From: Sedimentisphaerales bacterium
GTDB taxonomy: Bacteria; Planctomycetota; Phycisphaerae; Sedimentisphaerales; Anaerohalosphaeraceae
Direction of reading: 5' to 3'
DNA length: 40,591 bases
Assembly (NCBI GenBank): GCA_028282905.1
Contig: JANQGW010000164.1
Span: 1 to 40,591, forward strand
A program made the position numbers and the translations under genes. Numbering within the stretch: the stretch's first letter is position 1; the number at the start of each line of letters is the position of its first letter. The notes beneath the pieces are model-generated. The model saw nothing but the letters and a program-made list of their open reading frames with translations. It searched no databases and had not been told where the DNA came from. This document shows positions 27,646 through 35,546 of this stretch, piece after piece.

Positions 27646-30600
27646 TTAATCCTTTTCATTTTCAGACAACACAATAACTGTCTGATTCATTTCCGGGGCC
27701 GTCGCAGGAAACACCAGTTTTTTTCCTGTGTGCGATGTTGTCTGTATATAATATTCAAAGTCCCCATCAATGCTTTGGGCAGGCACTGTCACTTGATATA
27801 CACATCGGTTGACATGGCTTAAGTCTATTGATTTGAACCGTCCCTGCCCTAACGGTCGGAAGTATAATTTAGCCTCCTGAGGTTTTTGGCTATCGAGCAT
27901 AATGACTTTAAATTCCAGATTTTCACCTTTATTTAATTGTGTACGTACGGTTGGAACAACCAATCTGACAGGCCCGGTATAATCTTTGGAAAGATGAACA
28001 TTCTGCGGTAGCGGTTGACCAAGAATATCCTGCAGCAGTTTATCATGTTTGTTGAGATATTGCAGAGTGCCGCGATTATGCTGTTCGAGATTGGAAATTT
28101 CTCCCAACTCCGAGGCATTGGTAACTCGCTGTAGTTGGATGTTCATGAGTTTTTCCCATAGCCGGGCCAATTCGATACGGGCCGGCAATGCCTGTTCACG
28201 TACAATCTTCTTTTTATGTTCGACAGCCTCAGTTTTTTTCAAGGTATCGATGATAGTATCCAACTTTCCGCGGCCACAGGCCAGTTCATCCATTGCTCGA
28301 TTATAACGGAATGTGTTAAGCCAGTAGTCAAAGCGTTCCAGATTTCCCGAACCACGGATACCGCTGCGTAATACTTCCATCTCTTCAACATATGCATGGT
28401 TGGCTTTTACTTGCGACCAGGGTTTTTTACGCGTTTTGATGCCACCCGGCCCGGCTATCCATTGGGAGGGTCTGGGGATAGCCGCATCATGTCCCGGAAG
28501 CGTCCCACCACCGTCGAGCCGTTGGAAAATCTTAGCGACCTGCTCGGCTGCTTCGGGGCCAAACTCGGCTTTCGCCCAGTCGCGGTAAAAGTCATCAGAT
28601 GTATAATCTCTCGGCCGTTTATCTTGAGTTATACTGCCCTGAGCTTCCAAGTCTTTCTCATAGTCCTTATACGCTTGGCCGCCACAATTTATTTTACGAG
28701 AAAATGCTCTCTCGGCAAACTGATTGGTTGCTTTCTGTATACCTTTGATCTCGATGCCGGCGATAAAGGGGTATTCCACTTCACGCGTAAACTCAATTTT
28801 CAAGTTTTCGTTCTCAACCTGAATATCACTGAAGGTATGATCCAACGCTTTATTGGCTCCGGCCCGGGCAAAGACATCAAGATGTTCCAAGACCTGCTTG
28901 CCCTGAACTTTGACTCCGAATATTCGTTTACCTTCATTTTTGTAAGCCACTTCACAGAATTTTAACGTTACGTCATATACGCCATCCGGCACCTTGATAT
29001 GGTAACTGTTCAGGTTATAGCGACAGGTTTGATAGATGGCATCATCATGTGTAGCAGCAATCGGATTCTTATAACCCGCAATTTGACCGCCATTATATAC
29101 ATCCACCAATCTGCCTTTCGGCAAGGGAACATTCTTGCCAAAGTCCGGATTCCAATCAGCCTGCTCCCAGGCAGCTTCGGCCAGTGCCGACATATTCGGA
29201 GCCAAAATCCTGGTTCGCCAGTGAATCCCCAGCAGTCCGTCACATCCGTACCACAGGGCATCCGCGGCATCGCGTCGCATTCGGCCGACCCAGAACTGCG
29301 GATTGATCATATCCGGATCGTCTTCCAACCAGGGAATCGCCCACTTGCTGCGGCCATCAATCCTGGCAAAGGCAACATCCACCGGAGTAAATCCTAATTG
29401 ACGATTGATGCAGCTTACCGCAACTTCTTTAGGCAGAAGTTTATCCAGGGCTGCCCGGTCGTTTTGCGGACCCAGCACCCACCCGCAGGTTGCCAATCTA
29501 AAGGGATTATCGACTGCATGCAAGGCTTCCAAGGCTGCCTTAATATCAGCAACAGTTGCATCTAACTGCTGTTGATTGTTCCCGCCCCAAGTCCAGTTTT
29601 CAGGTGTCCAAAGCCAGTAGTAATCCACTGGATACGCCCGGGCAATACGGGTAAACATACCTTCATATAACTCCTGCACAGCTGCAGGTGATTTCGGGTC
29701 GATCCCTTTCTCCTGAAGACGTTCCTTTACATTCTTAGGTATTGTCAGGGGTGTTTCTGTTCCAAGACATATCTTTATGCCCAGATCATGAGCATGTGCG
29801 TACGCATTACTCAGCATTTCAGAAGCCTGTTCGAATACGGTAATGCTGTCTTCCAATGTAGTTGGTTTCGGCCGGTACCCCTTGGTCACTTCCGGTCCAA
29901 ATGAGTCATCAGCAAACAACAACCCGGCCCCTGCGGTAAAATCGCTCGTCTTGCATTTTTGATATCCCCATGCTCCGCCGTCCACACTGGCCCAGCGACT
30001 GGGATAGGCAAAAGTAACTTTTCCATGTTCGTCCACATCATCTTTCAAGCCGATCCACACCAAAGGTTCCGGTCCCACACCCCCTTCCGGATAACAATGG
30101 AAAGCGGCAAAGTTCATTCGCATCTTTGGCATTTGTGAGAAATAGGCTTTGTAATCGTCCTCGTCCCACCAGTCCGGGCCTTCCGGAAAATCATGAAACG
30201 GCAAAATACCTCGCTTATCAAACAGAGGCGAATGCGTTTCGTCCAATTGCGGCAGGTTAAAAGCAATCTTGTTGTCCGGTATCACATCACCATGCAGATA
30301 AAAACGAACACCCAGCTTTTCAATTAAATGATAAGCCCCATATAACACGGCAATGTCTGTGCCACCACTGATATTGAGCGTCTGCCCCTGAGTTCTCAGT
30401 CGGTATTGTTGCGGGGCAAGCGAAGAATCCACCTTGAGCAGGATCTCACTGCCTTCTGCTCTGTTGACTGCCTCGACAATCGGCAGCAGTTCACCCGTCC
30501 GCAAATAGACATAGCGGCGTATCTCCTTGGCCGCCAACTTTTCACAAAAACCAGCATTCGAAGTACAGGAGATTATAGCGGAATCCGTCAGCGCCCCCAT

Positions 30601-30657
30601 GGCATTTCCTAAAGCAACCGCAATCAACAATACTATTATGTGAAAGTAATACTTCAT
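27646..30657 (-). CDS. Large exported glycoside hydrolase-like protein with malectin domain
   Basis: The 1003-residue product has a signal peptide (1-21, ending GNAMG). An N-terminal GH20b/GH67N-like alpha/beta domain (about 25-135, GGTDIAVLYGAYHLIEKLGVRF) precedes a TIM barrel (about 140-505) with YYWLWTPENWTWGG (347-359, E353) and AIPWLEDDPDM (440-450, E445) as candidate active-site regions. A malectin-like carbohydrate-binding domain (about 515-640, VDVYNGGQ, VPDGVYDVTLKFCEVAY, FIAGIEIKG) is placed before a long helical domain (about 660-900). The end (about 910-1000) is Ig-like. The N-terminal domain is shared by alpha-glucuronidases and related enzymes, which would fit glucuronoxylan next to a GH120 xylosidase, but I cannot assign the family. 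It is second in the operon, 18 bases after GH120. Confidence 0.75.
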   Translation of the reverse strand: MKYYFHIIVLLIAVALGNAMGALTDSAIISCTSNAGFCEKLAAKEIRRYVYLRTGELLPIVEAVNRAEGSEILLKVDSSLAPQQYRLRTQGQTLNISGGTDIAVLYGAYHLIEKLGVRFYLHGDVIPDNKIAFNLPQLDETHSPLFDKRGILPFHDFPEGPDWWDEDDYKAYFSQMPKMRMNFAAFHCYPEGGVGPEPLVWIGLKDDVDEHGKVTFAYPSRWASVDGGAWGYQKCKTSDFTAGAGLLFADDSFGPEVTKGYRPKPTTLEDSITVFEQASEMLSNAYAHAHDLGIKICLGTETPLTIPKNVKERLQEKGIDPKSPAAVQELYEGMFTRIARAYPVDYYWLWTPENWTWGGNNQQQLDATVADIKAALEALHAVDNPFRLATCGWVLGPQNDRAALDKLLPKEVAVSCINRQLGFTPVDVAFARIDGRSKWAIPWLEDDPDMINPQFWVGRMRRDAADALWYGCDGLLGIHWRTRILAPNMSALAEAAWEQADWNPDFGKNVPLPKGRLVDVYNGGQIAGYKNPIAATHDDAIYQTCRYNLNSYHIKVPDGVYDVTLKFCEVAYKNEGKRIFGVKVQGKQVLEHLDVFARAGANKALDHTFSDIQVENENLKIEFTREVEYPFIAGIEIKGIQKATNQFAERAFSRKINCGGQAYKDYEKDLEAQGSITQDKRPRDYTSDDFYRDWAKAEFGPEAAEQVAKIFQRLDGGGTLPGHDAAIPRPSQWIAGPGGIKTRKKPWSQVKANHAYVEEMEVLRSGIRGSGNLERFDYWLNTFRYNRAMDELACGRGKLDTIIDTLKKTEAVEHKKKIVREQALPARIELARLWEKLMNIQLQRVTNASELGEISNLEQHNRGTLQYLNKHDKLLQDILGQPLPQNVHLSKDYTGPVRLVVPTVRTQLNKGENLEFKVIMLDSQKPQEAKLYFRPLGQGRFKSIDLSHVNRCVYQVTVPAQSIDGDFEYYIQTTSHTGKKLVFPATAPEMNQTVIVLSENEKD

Positions 30658-30675
30658 TCCTTACCTCTTCCTTTA

Positions 30676-32955
30676 TTACTTAGATGACCAAACCTTGACA
30701 CGAATGTTCTGGATCTCAGGCTTTATAAATGGTCCCGGGAAGGGATTGTTTGTATCTCTGCTCTTACCGAAGTAATTCGTATCAATGCGGTACGGCGAGC
30801 CATCGGGCTGTATATAAGGCAGGTCAGGAATCTTTGCCTTGCCAAGCAGTTCGGTCGTCACCATCTTTCTAGGCTGCTTATTGGACCACGCTTTATCGAG
30901 ATTCATCTGCAAGAAGATTCCGTCGTCCTCTTCAACCAGTTTGATTGCGGGATCAGTCTCCGGCTGTACAATCGAAGTGGTCTCATGTTTTGATGGTTTG
31001 GCACCCTTGAGGGAGACATTCCCGTCCATGAAAACCGGAAGTTTCACGCGATCATACTCTGCCAGGCCGCCGTTGGCGAAGATATTGTTGTAAAACCGCT
31101 CATCCCCACTGGGATTCGGTGCCAACCCGGCAACTTCGGTGCCGTGTTCCTTGAGATGCGGCGTCAGGCGACGCTCACCAACAATAACACGGACCCTGCC
31201 ATTGAACAAGTTGTGCACATAAGCACCGCCCTGGGAGTTTACCAGTAAACTCGTACGTGAGAGCAATATATTGTTATCTACCAGAAATGGGCCATGGTTC
31301 ACTTCCACAAACAGGTCTTCGCTGGGCCCGTTATCGTGCAGCAGGTTTTGGGTGACGCGTGTTCCCTGTGTCATCCAATCGAGCCAGATACCGCGGTTTG
31401 TGCGATAGATATGGTTATGGCTGATCTCAGTATCGACAGCGCCGTGGAATTTGATCCCGGCCATTTCAGCACCGGTAAACAATTGACAGACGTGAATGTC
31501 ATGAATCGTATTGCCCGTAACGGTGGAGAAAATCGGCCCGAGACTGCCGACGATCCCCGCCTGTTCACAGTGTGCAATACGGTTATTGCAGACAATATGG
31601 CTGCCGATGTTATCCTTTGACCATCCTCTTGCCAGCCCACGTTCGATTGTCTTGACATACCCTTCGGCTGAATTGGCCGAGGTATTGTCAAACTCGTCGC
31701 CATGCTTGCCGAGCGTAACGCCGGTGCAGACCGAATAGCAAATATCATTATTCTCGATAATCCAGCCTTTGCTCCAGTGTGTACCGATGAGACCCACCTG
31801 CTCAGCCGTCGGCGGCGCCCAGTTTGTCGCGGCGTGCATCAAGGTAAAACCGCGAACGGTGATATAATTCATTCCCGGCATTTCCGGATAAAAGACCGAT
31901 TGGCGTACATTGATCTCCACGTTACCTTCGTTCGGATTAACATCTTTGAATTGTGCCCAGATCGTCGTATTCGAAGCATCCACCTGAGCAAACCATAACC
32001 GAAGCCCTGAAGCATTCTCTGATTGGGAACTTGTAAATACCATACAAATCGTCTGAGTACCACTGACCGGTTTGATCTTCGCATTGAATGAGAACCACGA
32101 ATGCCAGCCACCCGTATTGGGAACCGGACATGTCCCCAACAGTTCACCATCTGGCGAATCCGAACGTATTTCAATGATCCCGCCGCGTGTTGCTGAGGAT
32201 GCCCTGATCTCTATCTGATTTGTACTCTGACCAAAATCGACCTTATCGTATCGAACCCAGTCACCGTGTTCAATCCAGCCGACATTCTTGCCCCCTTCCG
32301 GATTGGGCTCGGTTTGAATACCGTGCTGGGCGGCAAACGCACCCGCGGAGATTTTCTGCGAACCTGCACCAGCCTTAAACCAAGCCACATTCAGAAGATA
32401 CTGGCTTTGCCCCGGAAGGTAAGCCCCAGCCGCATGGCCGACTGGCCTTAAGACGTCATCCAGCTTGGCCGCTTCGGTCAGCCAGTGGTCATTCAAATAC
32501 ACCGCTCCCGTATGATGCTGACGTCCTTTGCCGTTGAACCAGTCACCTCGAATCAGGTCGCTGTATGGATTAAAATCCCCGAAGAAGCTATTGGAAATAG
32601 AGACCTTCCACGTATCGTTTTGGACTTTCTGCCAGCCCTTAATGGCTTCGGAGCCTTTGATGACAACCTTCTGGCCTTTGGCGGCCTGATAGGTAATCCG
32701 TTTCGCATCAGACTCGCCCCCACGCGGCGGATTGATGCGTTCCCGGTAGATGCCTTCGTGCACCGTAATCACATCCCCCGGTTGTGCGATTTCAGCGGCT
32801 GCGGAAATTGTCTTAAACGGTTTTAGGACGGAGCCGGGATTTTGATCGCTTCCTTCAATGGAAACATGATACTCTTTTCCACTGGCACACCCCGTTACTG
32901 CGAGCAGAGAAAATACGCACATTATTCCAACCAAACCGGCTCTTCTCGAAAACAT
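30676..32955 (-). CDS. GH120 beta-xylosidase lipoprotein with inserted CBM6 domain
   Basis: The start at 32955 gives a lipoprotein signal (MFSRRAGL...LLAVTGC, C23) with AGGA 7 bases upstream; the frame extends to 33024 but without a signal. The 759-residue product follows the right-handed beta-helix GH120 layout: an N-terminal DUF1565-like part (YHVSIEGSDQNPGSVLKPF), NSFFGDFNPYSDL (122-134), VEINVRQSVFYPE and HAATNWAPPTAEQVGLIG. LWLDW-type IWLDWM gives D526 and FVEVNHGP gives E551, the nucleophile and acid/base positions known in Thermoanaerobacterium XylC. A CBM6-like module (about 193-322) is inserted just before FAQVDASNTTIWAQF; GH120 enzymes I recall lack it. The role is removal of xylose from xylo-oligosaccharides at the membrane surface. 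It heads the operon ending in the MFS porter and has a XylR-type site upstream. Confidence 0.88.
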   Translation of the reverse strand: MFSRRAGLVGIMCVFSLLAVTGCASGKEYHVSIEGSDQNPGSVLKPFKTISAAAEIAQPGDVITVHEGIYRERINPPRGGESDAKRITYQAAKGQKVVIKGSEAIKGWQKVQNDTWKVSISNSFFGDFNPYSDLIRGDWFNGKGRQHHTGAVYLNDHWLTEAAKLDDVLRPVGHAAGAYLPGQSQYLLNVAWFKAGAGSQKISAGAFAAQHGIQTEPNPEGGKNVGWIEHGDWVRYDKVDFGQSTNQIEIRASSATRGGIIEIRSDSPDGELLGTCPVPNTGGWHSWFSFNAKIKPVSGTQTICMVFTSSQSENASGLRLWFAQVDASNTTIWAQFKDVNPNEGNVEINVRQSVFYPEMPGMNYITVRGFTLMHAATNWAPPTAEQVGLIGTHWSKGWIIENNDICYSVCTGVTLGKHGDEFDNTSANSAEGYVKTIERGLARGWSKDNIGSHIVCNNRIAHCEQAGIVGSLGPIFSTVTGNTIHDIHVCQLFTGAEMAGIKFHGAVDTEISHNHIYRTNRGIWLDWMTQGTRVTQNLLHDNGPSEDLFVEVNHGPFLVDNNILLSRTSLLVNSQGGAYVHNLFNGRVRVIVGERRLTPHLKEHGTEVAGLAPNPSGDERFYNNIFANGGLAEYDRVKLPVFMDGNVSLKGAKPSKHETTSIVQPETDPAIKLVEEDDGIFLQMNLDKAWSNKQPRKMVTTELLGKAKIPDLPYIQPDGSPYRIDTNYFGKSRDTNNPFPGPFIKPEIQNIRVKVWSSK

Positions 32956-33062
32956 AGATTTCCTTTCTTCATCGGGACTCCTTTGTTTGCCGGAAGTCCG
33001 TTTCTCGTTCGCTTCTAATAGCATAGTTAGATATAAGCCACTATATCAACCTTAATCCGATG

Positions 33063-33092
33063 ATTATGATATAACAAAACAGCTCAAATCAA
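33063..33092 (-). promoter_or_regulatory. Possible promoter of the GH120 operon
   Basis: On the minus strand TTGATT (33087-33092) is followed after 18 bases by CATAAT (33063-33068). A start near 33056 would give a leader of about 100 bases. The -35 box touches the direct-repeat site at 33092-33129. Confidence 0.42.
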
Positions 33093-33129
33093 TATGCTAA
33101 ATTCGGCATTTACATCTTCAATTTCGGCA
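33092..33129 (+). promoter_or_regulatory. XylR-type direct-repeat site upstream of the GH120 operon
   Basis: Two TTCGGCA copies begin 21 bases apart (33102-33108 and 33123-33129), two helical turns, as in AraC-type half-sites. The whole block, from ATGCTA to the second repeat, matches the block upstream of the XylR-like gene at all but two positions. It lies immediately upstream of the predicted GH120 promoter, a usual place for an activator. Confidence 0.65.
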
Positions 33130-33259
33130 ACTCGAATCATCAGACACTTACACAGACCATCGGATTCATCTCTTTGCCCCAGATGCTCAGAAGGTGTGGT
33201 GCGGGGATTACGGGAATCTTAACATTCTAAGCAAATTCATTTCAGTGGCCACACAACCT
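33130..33259 (+). other. Non-coding stretch between GH120 operon control region and prepilin-like gene
   Basis: This stretch, together with the control region to its left, separates the two leftward transcription units. I see no further operator copy, gene or convincing terminator in it. Confidence 0.4.
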
Positions 33260-33388
33260 TTATTGAATCCAGGAATAATCAGACCAGTCAGGTTCCTGTA
33301 TTACCCAGTTTCTATGCCAATTCAGTCGCCAAAGTTCTTTAATGGACACTTTGCGAACTGAAAGGTCAAGGAACATCCAATTATTGTT
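33260..33388 (-). pseudogene. Orphaned C-terminal part of the prepilin-like gene, beyond an amber codon
   Basis: After the TAG at 33389-33391 the same frame continues for 42 codons to TAA at 33260. It reads NNNWMFLDLSVRKVSIKELW and ends DWSDYSWIQ. This is the usual ending of prepilin-like proteins in this group (LFLDxSVRKVGLKELW), so the stop splits what was one gene. Confidence 0.7.
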
Positions 33389-34069
33389 CTAATCATCATG
33401 CCGATTGATGCTGGCCGCTGATAAATTCCATCCTCCCCACACAATTCCATCTGAATCTGTCGCCGGCCTGTTAGAGTTCTGCGGCCATATTTCACACCAC
33501 ATCGCATCTCCAAAAACCGGTATCCGATTTGTTGAAGCCCCAGAAACGGTGCTTTTTCTCCAGCACTCACTGACACCTTCAGCGTTATACATCCAGGAAT
33601 TCAAACCATAACTTCCATAGTCGCCAGCCTCCGTATCATACCCACCATGCTGCATATCAGCAATATGACCCCAGGGAGTTTTGAATGTAAGCGAATGCAT
33701 AGGATTGGCGGTATGGACGGACGACGAAGCAGTGCCGTCTTTATTAAAGACGCATTTGTTCTCATTGTCGGCAAACGGGCAGGTCCAGATACTATGGTCA
33801 TAATCTTTCATGTAATCAGCGATTACGACCATCCATTGTGTTTTACGACTGGCATTGCTGCCGCCCCAACCATCCATAAAAAGGTTATCATTGTCGTTCA
33901 GATACAATCCCCATACTTTGCCCCACTGCCCCAGGTTTGACATACAGATAACTTTTTTGGCATGCCCCTCGGCTTTTTGAAGACTCGGAAGAATGACAGA
34001 CAGCAATAGAGCAATCACAGCAATCACGACCAGCAACTCAATTAATGTAAAACCATTTCGCTTAACCAT
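33389..34069 (-). CDS. Prepilin-like (type II secretion/DUF1559-related) protein, truncated by TAG
   Basis: The start at 34069 has AGGAG 7 bases upstream. The product begins MVKRNGFTLIELLVVIAVIA, the type IV prepilin leader with cleavage after the glycine and a conserved glutamate at position 5 of the mature protein. The rest has the features of H-x-G/prepilin-like proteins of planctomycetes: MSNLGQWGKVWGLYLND, WTCPFADNEN, GSYGLNSWMYN and SINRHDD. It ends at 226 residues in a TAG that cuts off the conserved final block encoded at 33260-33388. It is divergent from the XylR-like gene. It may be a recent pseudogene. Such genes often lie next to polysaccharide-use loci in these bacteria, but their job is not established. 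Confidence 0.82.
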   Translation of the reverse strand: MVKRNGFTLIELLVVIAVIALLLSVILPSLQKAEGHAKKVICMSNLGQWGKVWGLYLNDNDNLFMDGWGGSNASRKTQWMVVIADYMKDYDHSIWTCPFADNENKCVFNKDGTASSSVHTANPMHSLTFKTPWGHIADMQHGGYDTEAGDYGSYGLNSWMYNAEGVSECWRKSTVSGASTNRIPVFGDAMWCEIWPQNSNRPATDSDGIVWGGWNLSAASINRHDD

Positions 34070-34254
34070 GATCAAACTCCTGCGATTAATTAAGGAATTT
34101 AATATAACTATCGTGCCGCGTCACACTATTTTCCCGTCTTTTTTTGTCTTATTGGAAGTCAGGTATTTCACTGCAGATACCATACATTTGGCGCAAATAC
34201 AAATCGCCAAAAAAATATCTATCTATAATGATATCATCATAGAACAAAAATAAC

Positions 34255-34290
34255 ATGCTATATTCGGCATTTATATCTTCAATTTCGGCA
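34255..34290 (+). promoter_or_regulatory. XylR-type direct-repeat site upstream of the regulator gene
   Basis: Two TTCGGCA repeats (34263-34269 and 34284-34290) start 21 bases apart within a block nearly identical to that at 33092-33129 (ATGCTATATTCGGCATTTAT and on). The nearer repeat ends 10 bases before a TATACT -10 box at 34301-34306, so bound regulator would overlap the -35 region. This fits autoregulation, as activator or repressor. Confidence 0.65.
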
Positions 34291-34300
34291 GAAAATACTA

Positions 34301-34306
34301 TATACT
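34301..34306 (+). promoter_or_regulatory. Probable -10 box of the XylR-like gene
   Basis: TATACT lies 39 bases before the chosen ATG. No -35 box is apparent; the operator half-site takes its place, as at activator-dependent promoters. Confidence 0.4.
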
Positions 34307-34344
34307 GTATTGATATCATAATAGTACTTTTCCTGTTGATAATT

Positions 34345-35514
34345 ATGGCTGATATTAAACAAGTTCTGGTATTGGTAGAAACATCCCGGGAGTATGGGCG
34401 AAGTCTGATTAAGGGAATTTTAGAGTACTGCAAGTTCGTTCCAAAATGGAAAATTGAATTACCGCCTCCATTTTATATTAAACAGAACCGAATTTCGGCT
34501 TACAGGAAGGCTATTCAGCAAAACTACTACGACGGGATCATCGGGCATATACATAAGCCCTCCGATTATCATTTTATCATGAATTCAAAAACACCCGCTA
34601 TCTTACAAAGCATTTATACCCATATTGAAAGAGAAAGCATCGGGGCAGATAATACCGGAATCGGCATAAAAGCAGCCGATTTTTTCCTGCAAAAAGGGTA
34701 TCGAAATTTTGGTTTCTTCGGGTGCAATAAACTTTATTTTTCCGCTGAACGCGCTAACGCATTTTCAAGCCATCTGCAGTCCGGCAGTATCTTCGAGTTT
34801 TCAACCGGCATTGATATCAGACCCAACGAACAAAGAACCAAAAAGATCGGCAACTGGCTCAGGGGATTGCCTAAGCCGATCGGTATATTGGCCTGTAATG
34901 ATGAATGGGCAAAATTGATGAATGAAGTATGCACTCTTTATGAAATCAATGTCCCTGAGGATATCTCAATCCTGGGGGTGGATAATGATGAAATTATATG
35001 CAAGACCACCTGGCCTTATATATCAAGTATTGCTTTAAACACTGAAAAAGCCGGCTTTGCTTCGGCATCACTGCTTGATAAAATAATGAGAACAAAACAT
35101 AAACCCAGCGAAAGCATTACAATTACGCCAACATATATTGAAGAAAGACAATCGACCGACATCACTGTGATCAAAGACGAAACGGTTTCAAAGGCGCTTC
35201 AATTCATAAACATGAATATCGATAAACCAATCCAGGTAACAGATATATTAGAACATGTTCTGGTATCACGTCGATGTTTGCAGGAGAAATTCAACAAGAT
35301 TCTTGGCCGCTCAGTACTTCATCAAATACGAAAAATGCAAATCGAAAGAGTCGCAAAATTGTTAGTACAAACGGACTTATCGATCACACACATTTCAAAT
35401 ATCTGCGGCTTTACATCTTTTAATAATTTTTCCCGCTTATTCAAGAAGTACAAAGGGACCACCCCCACAGCCTATCGACAGGCATATAAATCAAAAAGTC
35501 AAAATAAACTATGA
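34345..35514 (+). CDS. XylR-type sugar-responsive AraC-family transcription regulator
   Basis: I choose the ATG at 34345 (MADIKQVLVLVETSREYGRSL), which gives 389 residues, close to the 392 of Escherichia coli XylR. The frame is open from 34255, but that upstream part lies in the operator block and codes for an odd hydrophobic stretch. The N-terminal two-thirds is a LacI/ribose-binding-protein-like sugar sensor (about 5-270; SREYGRSLIKGILEY, GILACNDEWAKLMNEVCTLY, SILGVDNDEIIC). The last 100 residues form a two-helix-turn-helix AraC domain (LVSRRCLQEKFNKILGRS, LSITHISNICGFTSFNNFSR). No clear ribosome binding site precedes the start. It is the only plus-strand gene and converges on the mutarotase operon. 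The direct-repeat sites suggest it controls itself and the GH120 operon, with xylose or a related sugar as the likely signal. Confidence 0.9.
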   Translation: MADIKQVLVLVETSREYGRSLIKGILEYCKFVPKWKIELPPPFYIKQNRISAYRKAIQQNYYDGIIGHIHKPSDYHFIMNSKTPAILQSIYTHIERESIGADNTGIGIKAADFFLQKGYRNFGFFGCNKLYFSAERANAFSSHLQSGSIFEFSTGIDIRPNEQRTKKIGNWLRGLPKPIGILACNDEWAKLMNEVCTLYEINVPEDISILGVDNDEIICKTTWPYISSIALNTEKAGFASASLLDKIMRTKHKPSESITITPTYIEERQSTDITVIKDETVSKALQFINMNIDKPIQVTDILEHVLVSRRCLQEKFNKILGRSVLHQIRKMQIERVAKLLVQTDLSITHISNICGFTSFNNFSRLFKKYKGTTPTAYRQAYKSKSQNKL

Positions 35515-35546
35515 ATCGGTGTCTGTGCTGTTGCTCTTCTGCTCTA

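Noticed and set aside
33389..33391. Reading the TAG in the prepilin-like gene as pyrrolysine or another recoded residue
   Set aside because: TAG is the normal stop of the GH89 gene in this window and no pyrrolysine genes are seen; a nonsense mutation is simpler.
34255..34344. Use of the upstream ATG at 34255 for the XylR-like gene
   Set aside because: It would add 30 mostly hydrophobic residues encoded by the operator and promoter, while the start at 34345 gives the usual family length and beginning.
35515..35546. Search for a bidirectional terminator between the XylR-like gene and the mutarotase gene
   Set aside because: No stem with a U tract is visible in the 32-base convergent gap.
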